From NCBI RefSeq assembly GCF_900890705.1, contig NZ_CAAHFH010000002.1, positions 1,302,001 to 1,366,000 on the forward strand: a stretch of 64,000 bases of DNA, read 5' to 3'. Source of the DNA: Pontiella sulfatireligans (GTDB taxonomy: Bacteria > Verrucomicrobiota > Kiritimatiellia > Kiritimatiellales > Pontiellaceae). Of the stretch, positions 51,809-60,522 are shown piece after piece. Both the position numbers and the translations under genes were made by a program. The notes beneath the pieces are model-generated. The model was not told the origin of the DNA. It saw nothing but the letters and a program-made list of their open reading frames with translations, and did no database searches. Numbering within the stretch: position 1 is the stretch's first letter; each line of letters starts with the position of its first letter.

Positions 51809-53119
51809 CTACACTTTAATATCCAGCCGGGGAATCCGAATGCGCCGGCGCTGGGTTTCGCCCGCCAGCAGGTTCAGCTTTCGCCAGCAGGGTTCGTCCC
51901 GGTCGTTCATCTCGACGGACTTCAAACTCAGCCCCGTCCCCAGAAAGATGCGATGCTTCCCGTAGCGCCGGTTGACCTGGTCCACCACCCGGCCGACCTC
52001 CCGCATGCGCTCGATCTGAATGCGGTCATCGAATAAATCATACTGCTGCCGGCTGTCGCTTTCCAGACGGCTCAGCACTACGGAAGTCGACCGGTACTCC
52101 CGCCGCGCCGCATAGAGCTGATTGAACATTTGCCGGATCAAGGGCGTGGCCTCCATCGCGTTCGAGGTCGAGCCGCTCAGCCGGGCCCCGACTCCCCTTT
52201 CCTGATAGTCCTTCGTTCGAAGATAGACCGTGATTTCCCCCGCCCGCATGTTGAGCCTGCGCAACTTGATGAAGGCCGACTCCACATTCCGGACCAGCTT
52301 GGCGTAGATGTAGTCTGGATCGGCCGAAGGCGCCGAAAACGTCTTGCCCTTCATGATGCTCGCCTGTGGCGGCCGGGCCTGCGTATCCACTGGGTTCACC
52401 GCCCGCCCCCGGAGCTCATGCCAGATTTCCCAGCCGGGTTTATGAAGCATTTTGCGAACCCATTTTTCATCCCGCAACGCAAAATCATAGGCGGTATGCA
52501 GCCCGTATTTCCGCAAGAGCTGCTGGGCCGACGGTCCAATCCCCCAGACATCCGCCAACGGCACCTTTTGCAGGAACAGGTGGATGTGCTTTCCGGCTAC
52601 TGCAGTGATGCCGTTGGGTTTTCGGTAATCAGAAGCGATCTTGGCCAATCCCTTTGAAGCACTCAGCCCCACCGATACCGTGATGTCTAATTCCTTGCAA
52701 ACAGCGGCCTGAACCTGGACGGCAATGTCCTTATAGGAACATCTGAACAGCCGTCTCATGCCGGTGATGTCGGCGAAGCCTTCGTCGATGGAATATTCCT
52801 CCACCTCCGGAGTGTAGCGCCGCATAATCTCAAACATGCGCTTGGAATAAATGCTGTAGCTTTCATAGTCCGAGGGCAGCACCACCAAATTAGGACACAT
52901 CCGCCGGGCTTCCCACAACCCAACGCCCCGCTTGATCCCCAGCGCCTTGGCTTCATACGAGGCGCAGGCAATGATGCCCCTCTCCTTGCCCGTCACCACC
53001 GGGAGCCCCTTCAAGCGGGGATGCATGGATTGCTCCACCGAGGTGAAAAAGGCATCCCCGTCGATATGCATAATGGCACGGGGGAACGACGACAGCGTGA
53101 ATGGAGCATCCTTGTTCAC
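51809..53119 (-). CDS. Y-family DNA polymerase (UmuC/DinB type)
   Basis: 436 residues from a GTG at 53119, eight bases after the repressor gene; this start keeps the first strand (RAIMHIDGDAFFTSVEQ), and a later ATG would remove it. YSIDEGFAD holds the catalytic Asp-Glu pair, VSVGLSASKGLAKIASDYRKP the fingers, and VWGIGPSAQQLLRKYG a helix-hairpin-helix. The little-finger domain ends near 360, and there is an RRIRIPRLDIKV tail. It performs error-prone translesion synthesis. It is cotranscribed with its LexA/UmuD-like repressor, an SOS mutagenesis cassette. Confidence 0.93.
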   Translation of the reverse strand: MNKDAPFTLSSFPRAIMHIDGDAFFTSVEQSMHPRLKGLPVVTGKERGIIACASYEAKALGIKRGVGLWEARRMCPNLVVLPSDYESYSIYSKRMFEIMRRYTPEVEEYSIDEGFADITGMRRLFRCSYKDIAVQVQAAVCKELDITVSVGLSASKGLAKIASDYRKPNGITAVAGKHIHLFLQKVPLADVWGIGPSAQQLLRKYGLHTAYDFALRDEKWVRKMLHKPGWEIWHELRGRAVNPVDTQARPPQASIMKGKTFSAPSADPDYIYAKLVRNVESAFIKLRRLNMRAGEITVYLRTKDYQERGVGARLSGSTSNAMEATPLIRQMFNQLYAARREYRSTSVVLSRLESDSRQQYDLFDDRIQIERMREVGRVVDQVNRRYGKHRIFLGTGLSLKSVEMNDRDEPCWRKLNLLAGETQRRRIRIPRLDIKV

Positions 53120-53126
53120 AGAAGGC

Positions 53127-53714
53127 CTAAGCGTACTTGCGCACAACGGCCTTGACGATCCCACCGATAGCCATGGAGCGCTCTGGGCGGATGCGGGTGT
53201 ACGAGGAGTTGGCAGGATCCAGATAAACCCCCTCCTTGTCCCTGCCGAAATACTTCATCGTCCACTCGCCGTCCACCTGCGCCACGACAATATCGCTCTT
53301 CTTCGGCACACCGCCTTTTTCCACCAGCACCAGATCGCCGGGATGGATGCCGGCCTCAATCATCGAGTCGCCGGATACAGTGAGCAAATAGGTGGCCTCG
53401 GGGCGGGCAACGAGAAATTCATCCAAGTTGATGGTGTCAATCAGCTCTTCCTCGGCCGGCGAAGGGAAGCCGGCCTGCACCGAACCCAAAATGGCGATGC
53501 CCCCCGTAATCTTCGCGGTAAAGCCGATGCGGCCTTTCGCGGAGCGGATAAGATAGTTGAGGTCGATCAGCTTGTTGACGGGATTGTAGACGGCGTTTTT
53601 AGATTTATAGCCAAAGAGCCCGGCCATCTCGGCATACGACGGCGCCCGGCCCTCCTGTTTATAGAAGGAACGCAGCTGGGCTATCTTTTCACCAATGTCG
53701 AGGGTTCGTGGCAT
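53127..53714 (-). CDS. LexA/UmuD-like self-cleaving repressor
   Basis: 195 residues. Residues 1-65 form a LexA-type winged helix (RAPSYAEMAGLFGYKSKNAVYNPVNKLI in outline). The Ala-Gly cleavage site lies in SVQAGFPSPAEEE. The catalytic Ser is in VSGDSMIEAGIHPGD (near 117) and the Lys in TMKYFGRD (near 155). It thus has both the DNA-binding part of LexA and the UmuD-like position before a UmuC gene. A perfect palindrome 13 bases upstream is its likely operator, giving autoregulation. Confidence 0.93.
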   Translation of the reverse strand: MPRTLDIGEKIAQLRSFYKQEGRAPSYAEMAGLFGYKSKNAVYNPVNKLIDLNYLIRSAKGRIGFTAKITGGIAILGSVQAGFPSPAEEELIDTINLDEFLVARPEATYLLTVSGDSMIEAGIHPGDLVLVEKGGVPKKSDIVVAQVDGEWTMKYFGRDKEGVYLDPANSSYTRIRPERSMAIGGIVKAVVRKYA

Positions 53715-53726
53715 GCCCTCTTATAT

Positions 53727-53746
53727 AGGTGTACGATCGTACACCT
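53727..53746. promoter_or_regulatory. 20-bp perfect palindrome, probable SOS operator
   Basis: AGGTGTACGATCGTACACCT lies directly before the repressor start. The GTAC-N4-GTAC core is comparable in size and symmetry to LexA boxes, though its sequence is not the usual GAAC-N4-GTTC or CTGT-N8-ACAG. Positions 53747-53839 hold nothing else. Confidence 0.85.
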
Positions 53747-53839
53747 TCAAGCAAAAACTGTTTTGGGTCAGCTCCCGTTAGGCTAAATGGGCTTGTCGAA
53801 AGTCATTTTTGTGTTGGCGGGCAAACAAAGTTTCATCCA

Positions 53840-56800
53840 TCACTCATTCCGCAGCCCCCGCAGCAGATCGCCCTTGAGCGCAACGCTGATCGCAACAGCC
53901 ATGCACGCAACCGCGCATCCGGCAACTGCCAGCAGCAACAGGGCGAGAAATCCGTAGCCCACATGCGATCGGGTAATAAACAGCGCCGGCGCCATCGCCA
54001 ACGCGGAAGAAAATATGCCGACGCCCAACCCGCCGAGCAGCAGCAAGCCGTGCTCGATAAAGAGCAGCTTTTGCAGCGTAGCCGTCCGATAGCCCACCGC
54101 CCGCAGCAATGCGGTTTCCGCGCGGCGGTCCTGCACGTTGCGCAGTACGGCAATCCCCATGCCCATGGCCCCAATCGCCAACCCCAGCGCACCCAGCACC
54201 AGAAACATGGCCAGATAAGTCGACTCCACCGCATAAAACTCCAGCAGCCGGTCCGTCGAAGGAACCACATCCAGCCCCGCCCGTTCATACTTTTGTACCG
54301 CAGGCGTCCCGCCTGCCCCGTGAACAGTTTGTACCGCAGGCGTCCCGCCTGCCCCGTGAACAGTTTGTACCGCAGGCGTCCCGCCTGCCCCGTCGAACAG
54401 GAACATGCGATATCCCTCTTCGCCCGAAAACCGCTCCACAAAATCCTTTTCCGCAATCAGCAACGAACCCTGAAAAACCGACAGGCGCATCGGCAGCGCC
54501 CCGACCAGTTTGACTAGAAATGCGTTGCCCGCCTCGTCGCGGTATTCCAACACATCGCCCTTTTCAACGCCGGTCTTGGCTTCAAGCCCCCACATCGCGG
54601 TATCCGAATCGCCCACCAGCGCCGGAACCATTCCCTCCGGAAGCTCCGTGTGAAGCAAAGCCCAAACATCGTCGCCGGCCTCAAACGCCTTGCGCGCCGA
54701 AAGTACGTCCGGATCAACGCCCAGCAAACGCGGCGTCCGCGCACGGTTCAAATTCAAGCAGCTCGCATCGTCGCCGTCGCGCACACGCAGGCGCACTCCT
54801 CCGAGGTCGTCGGCAATCGGCAGCGTCGATTCGCCAAACCAGGCAAAGCCGCCCGTGCCCGACCACGGCTCGTCGGCGTGCGCGGTCACATCCTCCTTCA
54901 TGGAAGAAACCGCAAAAACCAAAAAGCACCCGCAGGCCAGCAGGCCAACCACCGCCAAACTCCGCCCGCGCCTCCGCGCCGCATTCCGCAACGCCAACGC
55001 GCCCAAGCCAGGCAAACTGTCCTGCCGACCCGCCCGCCGGAGCAGCTCCCCGCAAAATAGAATCCCGGAAACCAGCAGCAGAGCCCCCGCCCCGAAAAAC
55101 GGCATCGTCACAGACTGCACTTCCGCCAGCACCGCATACGCCGCAATGCCAACCGCGCCTAGTCCAGCCGCCAAGGCAACGTACCGCAGACATCCCGCCT
55201 GCCCGTATCGCTGGTTTCCAGCCTGCGCCGCAAACTCTTGCGAAAAGTCCGCCATCAACAATTCACGCGCCGGATGCTTTGCCTGCCGCCACACCGCAAC
55301 GGCCATCGCCGCCATGGCGCACACAAAACTCGACACCGCACCGGATACCAGCGTGCCCGGCTCGGCAAAATAGTGGATCGCTGAATTCGCAACCGCGCCG
55401 TTCCAATAGTTGGAAAGGCCCAACAGCAGCAATTTGGTGTAGCCGGTTCCCAGCCACGCACCAGCCACCGAACCGCACAGCGCAATCACAGCCCCTTCGG
55501 CCAGCAGCAAGCCGCGCACCTGCCGAGGACGCCAACCCGTTGCCAGCAAAATGCCCATCTCCTCCGCGCGCTGCTGCACGCCGAAAACAAACAGCAGCCC
55601 CGTCAGCATCAGCGCCGCCACAATCAGGAAAAAACTCATGCCGGCAAACAGCTCGCCAAAATCCATCGCATTGTCCACCGACGCCAGCGCCTGCTCGCGC
55701 ACCGGCTGGAAAACGTAGCCCGCTCTCTCCGGATTGAACGCCGCCCGAAAATCCTCTTCCACCCTTCCACTCTTCCACCGAATCCCAGTCAGGCTGCCAA
55801 AGCGATTCGACCACATTTCCTGCCCGGCCTTCAGCGAAACAATCGCCTTGGGCGTCTGCTTGAATTCATTCCAATAGGCCTCGTTCGCCTCATCCTCAAG
55901 CTGCGCCTCCTCCATCGGGATGCCCACATCCCAATCCGAGCAGCGATCGACATCGGTCAACCCCGGAAACTGCGGCGCCAAACGGCGCTCCTGCTCCAGC
56001 GCCTCCATTTCAATGATAGAATGAACCTTGAACGTCCGCTCCCGCTCTTCAAACTTGCCTGAGGCTAGCAGCTCAAAATATTTCAGCGCAACGGAACTTC
56101 CTGCCGAGGCCTCCAGCGCATCCGCCAGCCAACGGTTAATGATGATTTCATCATCGCCAAGCCTTCCCGCAGGCGTCCCGCCTGCCCCGTCGCAAGCCAG
56201 CACGAAAGAATACGGCGTCGATTTCCGACCCTTGGAAATTGAATTCACAAGATAGGTCAGCGAGCCCTCCGCTCCGGAAACTGACAACGCGGCCCGAACG
56301 GCTTCCGGCCCCAAATAAACACCATCGGACTCCAGCTGAACCACCCCGCCCTCCTCTCGGAGACGAAGCCCAAAATCAGCCGGCTCCCACACTTGCGCAA
56401 GTGTGCCGGACGGATCTCGCTTGCCAGCCAGCAGCAGATTGGCCTTCCTCTCCAACTCCGTGCGGTCTTCCAACCATTGGAAGTTTACAAACGCGTTGTA
56501 GGGCGCAACCTGATTCGCCGAGAGGCTGAAACGGCCCAGCTCGTCATCACCGAGAATTCGCGAAACCGTAAACCGTCCGCGCACGGAACGGTCATCCTTT
56601 TGCGCCGCCAACGGGGCATCGCGCGGGAGCAGGCCCGGCTTTTCAATCCGGAGCGAAACCTCGTCGCCCGCCTCAACCCCCAATGCCGCCGCCAGCTTTT
56701 TGTTCAGCGCAACTTCGCTTTCCAACAACTGGGAATCGAGCCCCGCAAGCTTCCAAAGGTTGGAATCGCAGCCCAGCACCTGCACTTGGTTGATTTGCCG

Positions 56801-57076
56801 GCCTTCCGCAAGCGCCATGCCGCGCAACTGCAACACTGCCGCTGCGTCTGCATCAATTTTTTCAGCAAGGCTTCGGGCAAAGAACCGATTTGGCGTGTGC
56901 ATGGCATAATGGATCCCGCCCAGACGCTGCAGCGCAAACTTGCGCAGTGAACCATCGACGGAATCCCCCACCAACAACGACCCGGTCAGTACGGCCGAAG
57001 CCAGCACGATCCCGAGCAGCACGCCCGCATGGCTCCGCCAACGAAACTTCAAACTCGATAACAGCAAGCGGATCAT
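53840..57076 (-). CDS. FtsX/MacB-type ABC transporter permease
   Basis: 1078 residues. One membrane helix near the N terminus (HAGVLLGIVLASAVLTGSLLVGD) precedes a large periplasmic domain. A first FtsX domain with three or more helices lies at about 475-600, further helices at 625-760, then a second soluble part and a final FtsX domain (YLAMFLVLGALGLAIGAMGMGIAVL ... at about 945-1060). This duplicated layout is typical of permeases that move lipoproteins or lipids out of the inner membrane. It is coupled to the ATPase gene by ATGA. Two palindromic repeats are embedded in frame (54293-54393 and 56167-56190). Confidence 0.9.
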   Translation of the reverse strand: MIRLLLSSLKFRWRSHAGVLLGIVLASAVLTGSLLVGDSVDGSLRKFALQRLGGIHYAMHTPNRFFARSLAEKIDADAAAVLQLRGMALAEGRQINQVQVLGCDSNLWKLAGLDSQLLESEVALNKKLAAALGVEAGDEVSLRIEKPGLLPRDAPLAAQKDDRSVRGRFTVSRILGDDELGRFSLSANQVAPYNAFVNFQWLEDRTELERKANLLLAGKRDPSGTLAQVWEPADFGLRLREEGGVVQLESDGVYLGPEAVRAALSVSGAEGSLTYLVNSISKGRKSTPYSFVLACDGAGGTPAGRLGDDEIIINRWLADALEASAGSSVALKYFELLASGKFEERERTFKVHSIIEMEALEQERRLAPQFPGLTDVDRCSDWDVGIPMEEAQLEDEANEAYWNEFKQTPKAIVSLKAGQEMWSNRFGSLTGIRWKSGRVEEDFRAAFNPERAGYVFQPVREQALASVDNAMDFGELFAGMSFFLIVAALMLTGLLFVFGVQQRAEEMGILLATGWRPRQVRGLLLAEGAVIALCGSVAGAWLGTGYTKLLLLGLSNYWNGAVANSAIHYFAEPGTLVSGAVSSFVCAMAAMAVAVWRQAKHPARELLMADFSQEFAAQAGNQRYGQAGCLRYVALAAGLGAVGIAAYAVLAEVQSVTMPFFGAGALLLVSGILFCGELLRRAGRQDSLPGLGALALRNAARRRGRSLAVVGLLACGCFLVFAVSSMKEDVTAHADEPWSGTGGFAWFGESTLPIADDLGGVRLRVRDGDDASCLNLNRARTPRLLGVDPDVLSARKAFEAGDDVWALLHTELPEGMVPALVGDSDTAMWGLEAKTGVEKGDVLEYRDEAGNAFLVKLVGALPMRLSVFQGSLLIAEKDFVERFSGEEGYRMFLFDGAGGTPAVQTVHGAGGTPAVQTVHGAGGTPAVQKYERAGLDVVPSTDRLLEFYAVESTYLAMFLVLGALGLAIGAMGMGIAVLRNVQDRRAETALLRAVGYRTATLQKLLFIEHGLLLLGGLGVGIFSSALAMAPALFITRSHVGYGFLALLLLAVAGCAVACMAVAISVALKGDLLRGLRNE
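54293..54393 (-). repeat. tandem 36-bp palindromic repeats inside the permease gene
   Basis: Two full 36-base units (54293-54328, 54329-54364) and a third partial one (54365-54393), each with the palindromic core GCAGGCGTCCCGCCTGC, encode the repeating peptide GAGGTPAVQTVH. The unit is a multiple of three bases, so the frame is kept. Confidence 0.92.
56167..56190 (-). repeat. second in-gene copy of the GGCGTCCCGCC repeat
   Basis: CCGCAGGCGTCCCGCCTGCC lies about 1.8 kb from the tandem copies, in the same gene and same orientation, encoding GAGGTPAG at residues about 295-303. Confidence 0.85.
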
Positions 57077-57732
57077 TTCAGCATTCCAGCTTCAAGCGTC
57101 AACACCCGGTCCAACCGCTTCGCCAGCCGCTCCGAGTGGGTCACCATAACCATGGCCAGGTTCTCTTCTTGGTTGAGCTCCAGCAGCAGCTCCATCAATG
57201 AGTCCGCCCCTTCCCGGTTGAGCGCCCCCGTCGGCTCGTCGGCCAGCAGCAGCCTCGGCTGGTTGATCAGCGCGCGAACCACGGCGACCCGTTGCCGCTC
57301 CCCGCCGGAAAGCTGCCCCGGGCGATGCGATAGGCGGTCGGCCAACCCCACGCGCTGCAGCAAATCTTTCGCACGATTCTTGGCATCCGAAGCACCGCTG
57401 GCCACCAACGCAGGAACCAGCACATTTTCCAGCACCGTGCACTGGGGCAGCAGGTGATGCAGCTGGAAGACAAAACCCACCTCTTCGTTACGGAATCGGG
57501 CGCTCTGCTTTTCATTCATCGACAAAACATCGAGGCCATCAAACAAAAGCGTTCCGGCATCCGGCCAGTCCAGTGCTCCGATAATATTCAGCAGCGTGCT
57601 CTTGCCGCACCCCGAAGCACCGAGCACCGCCACGCTTTCTCCGGCGCGCACTTCCAGATCCACCCCCGTCAAAACGGGGGCTTGTTCTTCATACTGCTTC
57701 GATATTTCTGAAATCTTCAACATAGCGCTCAT
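57073..57732 (-). CDS. ABC transporter ATPase (LolD/MacB type)
   Basis: 219 residues. Walker A GASGCGKST, Q-loop FVFQLHHLLPQ, signature LSGGERQRVAVVRAL, Walker B LLLADEPTG and switch VTHS are all intact. FQLHHLLPQCTVLENVL is characteristic of the LolD/MacB/FtsE branch that partners FtsX-type permeases. It powers the adjacent permease. Translation starts 117 bases from the divergent small gene at 57856. Confidence 0.95.
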   Translation of the reverse strand: MSAMLKISEISKQYEEQAPVLTGVDLEVRAGESVAVLGASGCGKSTLLNIIGALDWPDAGTLLFDGLDVLSMNEKQSARFRNEEVGFVFQLHHLLPQCTVLENVLVPALVASGASDAKNRAKDLLQRVGLADRLSHRPGQLSGGERQRVAVVRALINQPRLLLADEPTGALNREGADSLMELLLELNQEENLAMVMVTHSERLAKRLDRVLTLEAGMLK

Positions 57733-57855
57733 TGCATCCCTTTTTACGGTTTTTAACTTTAAGTTTTTCCCTTTTTCTCAATGCATAAAACTCTTTCCTT
57801 GCAATTGTCAAATTATGCCATAAATTCATCTTGCAACTAAGAGAGGAGCTGCACC

Positions 57856-58080
57856 ATGGAATTTACACCACTGGACAAGCGCATCTGGACCAAAGGGCTC
57901 GTGCTGGAATGCCCGCACGGAAAAGCGTTGGATGACTGCCCGCTGAATGCATTGCGCCATTTGCCGGCCAACCAGGTGAATAGAACCATCAACGGGCTGA
58001 CCGACCAGCAGGTGGATTCTATTGTTACCATTCATCAGCATTGCTACCAAGAGCGGTTGGCGGCGGCCCCCACGCACTAA
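57856..58080 (+). CDS. small conserved-looking Cys/His protein
   Basis: 74 residues behind GAGGAG. LECPHGKALDDCPLNALRHLP contains Cys-x-His and a second Cys, and HQHCYQ another His-x-His-Cys group, which could form a small metal site. No family name known to me. Its last 56 bases overlap the convergent propeller gene. The good ribosome site supports it being real. Confidence 0.65.
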   Translation: MEFTPLDKRIWTKGLVLECPHGKALDDCPLNALRHLPANQVNRTINGLTDQQVDSIVTIHQHCYQERLAAAPTH

Positions 58081-59251
58081 CCGTTCCGTCGTCCGCTCCG
58101 ACCACAATCAGCCCGCCGATGATCGCCGGAGCGGTTGCATCATCGCTAACCTCCGTTGACCACAACTTGGCGCCATCTTCAAGTTTCAGAAGATAAAGCA
58201 CGCCGTCCGCCGACACTACAACCTTGTCCCCGGCAACCACCGGCGAATACGGCAGGCCTCCTGTGTCGAATTTCCAAACGGTCTTGCCCTCTACCCGTTC
58301 AACGGCATAGACCAAGCCATCGTCAGAAGAATAAACCACTAGCTTGTCCGTAACGGAAGGAGTCGAAAACGTCTGATCCTCCGACTCGTCGCTGCTCCAG
58401 ACAATATCCCCCGCATCCAAGTCGGCGCAGATCAAACCGCCGTCGCGCGTCCCGGCAAAAGCCAGCTTGCCGTCCACCGCAACGCCGCCCGCAATCTGCC
58501 CATCGCCCCCGACTTCAATATCCTTCAGATGTTTCCCATCCGCACCATAGACGTGCAGCGCCGCCAAGCAACTGCCAAAAACGATCTGCCCGTTTCCAAT
58601 CCCTGGAGCTCCGTCGCACCGCTCCACCCCTTCCGTCTTCCAAATCCGCTTTCCCGTTTGTACATCCAAACAATGAAGCGAACCCTCGCTCTGATCCAGC
58701 ACAACAACAGCTGATTGTTTCGACCGCGAAGACGCCAAGACACTAAGTTTTTCCGTTCTTTGCGTCTTTGCGTCTTTGCGGTCAGAATTTATTTTGCGCG
58801 GCACAAAGTTGGGGGACCCGGTAATGATGCCGCCGGATTCATAGCACCATTTTTCTTCCCCCGTTTTGGCATCAAGTGCATGCAGCGTCCCCCGCGTGGT
58901 TGCGGCAAAAACCAATCCGTCAGCGCAGGCCAGCGGCGCCTCGAAGCGCACCGGCATGGCCGCTCCCGCATCGTTCGTTCGCGAGAAGCTTTTTTTCCAA
59001 ACCTTGGAACCGTTCAGATCGAGCGCAACCACCTGCCCCTTTTTCGCTGAAAAGAAAATCCGTTTCCCGTCCGACACCGGCGTGCTGTACACTTCGCCTC
59101 CGGCACTGTATCTCCAAAGCAGCTGCGGCTTCGGCGGCACAATTGCATCCGACACACCCCGCAAATCCCCACCGCCATGATACGTATTCCACTCCCCATA
59201 ACCGGCAGTCGCGCAACACGCCAGCAAAGTAATCATTTTGCTCAAAATCAT
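58025..59251 (-). CDS. PQQ-like beta-propeller protein (BamB-like)
   Basis: 408 residues with a short signal peptide (MILSKMITLLACCATAGYGEW). Repeated blades such as GKRIFFSAKKGQVVALDLNGSKVWKK and DGLVFAATTRGTLHALDAKTGEEKW identify PQQ-type propellers lacking the dehydrogenase sites, as in BamB or dissimilatory scaffold proteins. Residues about 156-176 (DRKDAKTQRTEKLSVLASSRSK in outline) are encoded by an inserted repeat and interrupt a blade. It overlaps the glycosyltransferase gene by four bases. Confidence 0.85.
   Translation of the reverse strand: MILSKMITLLACCATAGYGEWNTYHGGGDLRGVSDAIVPPKPQLLWRYSAGGEVYSTPVSDGKRIFFSAKKGQVVALDLNGSKVWKKSFSRTNDAGAAMPVRFEAPLACADGLVFAATTRGTLHALDAKTGEEKWCYESGGIITGSPNFVPRKINSDRKDAKTQRTEKLSVLASSRSKQSAVVVLDQSEGSLHCLDVQTGKRIWKTEGVERCDGAPGIGNGQIVFGSCLAALHVYGADGKHLKDIEVGGDGQIAGGVAVDGKLAFAGTRDGGLICADLDAGDIVWSSDESEDQTFSTPSVTDKLVVYSSDDGLVYAVERVEGKTVWKFDTGGLPYSPVVAGDKVVVSADGVLYLLKLEDGAKLWSTEVSDDATAPAIIGGLIVVGADDGTVSAWGPPPTALGSNADEW
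58722..58783 (-). repeat. CGCAAAGACG palindromic repeat inserted in frame in the propeller gene
   Basis: GACCGCGAAGACG at one end and CGTCTTTGCGGTC at the other form a near-perfect inverted repeat around CACTAAG and CTTTGCGTC words. The 62-base element is read through as coding sequence. Confidence 0.9.
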
Positions 59252-60522
59252 TTTCCCAACTCCCCGTAGACCGAAATCATATTCATCGCCATCGTCTCAA
59301 TGCTGAAGTTTTCCTGCACCGACTCACGCCCCGCCCGTCCGAGTTTTCGCATCCTCTCAGGATCCAGCAGCAGCGCCCGCAGCGACTCCACCAAATCGTC
59401 ATAAATCAATCCGCCGCCCGTCGCGTCAATCAACTCTGGAAACGCGCCGGCGTTCGGCTGCACCACCGGAATGCCGCAGGCCATTGCTTCGATAATGTAC
59501 GAGCCAAACGCCTCGCCCTGCTCCACCGGAACGCACATCACCGACAGCGATTTTAAAAACGCCAGCCGATGCTCGCGGTTAAAATCCTCGACAAATTCTG
59601 CATCGTTTTCCAGCCCGGCCATCGCCAGTTTTTTCTTTTGCTCGGCAACGCACTTTAAGTCGTCGCCCACCGCGCCGCCCGTCGCGCGCAACTTTAGGCT
59701 TTCCAAGCCTGAACATTTTTTAAGTTCGATAAACGCATCCACCAGCTTGCCGAGGCCGAGCGTTTCATTCATGCGCGAAAGATAGCCCAGCACCGGCGGA
59801 TCAAAATCAAGCGATGCTTCTTCATAGCCATAAAGGTCAATGCCAACATGCACCACATCAATCAGATCGCGCGGCAGCATCAAGCGTTCGCTCATGCGGT
59901 CGGCAAACCAGTTGCTCACCGCCACGAACCGGTCAACATCCCTCGTCCTTGCACGAACCGCTTCCCAGCAAACCTCATCGAACGGCGGATTGATTTCATC
60001 CAGCCACCAATCTTCGTCCTGCAGCGAGCAGACCACTGGAACGTCCAGCTTGGATTTGATCTCCCCGGCCAGCCCGATCAGCAGCGCGTTGGAAATATGC
60101 ACCACGTCCGGCTGCTCATGCTCCACCAGCCACTCAACGAGGCGCTCCACCTCCTTGCGCTGGTTGCCGTCAGCGCCTTCCAACATCGAAAGCGTCATGG
60201 GGCCTAGCCCGCCGGCCGACGTCGCCCCCGCCATTGAAGCCGCGCGGTTGAGCATCCACTTTGAATCAAACAACCGGTCGAGCCATCGCGGCGTCTTACG
60301 GAAAAAAGGCACCTGCTGCTGAAGCCATACATTGATGCCACCGAAAAAGACCGGTGTGTCGGACTGCACCGGATCGCCGTCCGTAAACATCGGCAGATAC
60401 ATCGGAACCATCACCACGTCCACGCCCTGCTTCCGCAGCGCCTGCACCAGCGCACCGTCGCGCATGCAGTTCTGGCAATAGAACGTGCCGCCCGATCCGG
60501 GAACTATGTGTACAACCTTCAT
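59248..60522 (-). CDS. family 4 glycosyltransferase
   Basis: 424 residues from the ATG at 60522, which overlaps the preceding stop (ATGA). MKVVHIVPGSGGTFYCQNCMRDGALVQAL is the N-terminal donor-domain entry; the C-terminal domain has GYLSRMNETLGLGKLVDAF, VPVEQGEAFGSYIIEAMACGIPVVQPNAGAFPELI with the E-x7-E motif of GT4. The FYCQNCMRD opening is shared by a subgroup often found in PVC and delta-proteobacteria. Sugar and acceptor unknown. The genetic link with redox proteins is unusual. Confidence 0.9.
   Translation of the reverse strand: MKVVHIVPGSGGTFYCQNCMRDGALVQALRKQGVDVVMVPMYLPMFTDGDPVQSDTPVFFGGINVWLQQQVPFFRKTPRWLDRLFDSKWMLNRAASMAGATSAGGLGPMTLSMLEGADGNQRKEVERLVEWLVEHEQPDVVHISNALLIGLAGEIKSKLDVPVVCSLQDEDWWLDEINPPFDEVCWEAVRARTRDVDRFVAVSNWFADRMSERLMLPRDLIDVVHVGIDLYGYEEASLDFDPPVLGYLSRMNETLGLGKLVDAFIELKKCSGLESLKLRATGGAVGDDLKCVAEQKKKLAMAGLENDAEFVEDFNREHRLAFLKSLSVMCVPVEQGEAFGSYIIEAMACGIPVVQPNAGAFPELIDATGGGLIYDDLVESLRALLLDPERMRKLGRAGRESVQENFSIETMAMNMISVYGELGK

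Noticed and set aside
54293..54393. CRISPR array
   Set aside because: The tandem units have no unique spacers, are in frame in a coding sequence and total only about three copies.
54520..55737. 405-codon plus-strand frame rich in Pro, Arg and Ser
   Set aside because: Shadow of the permease gene; low-complexity composition typical of the opposite strand.
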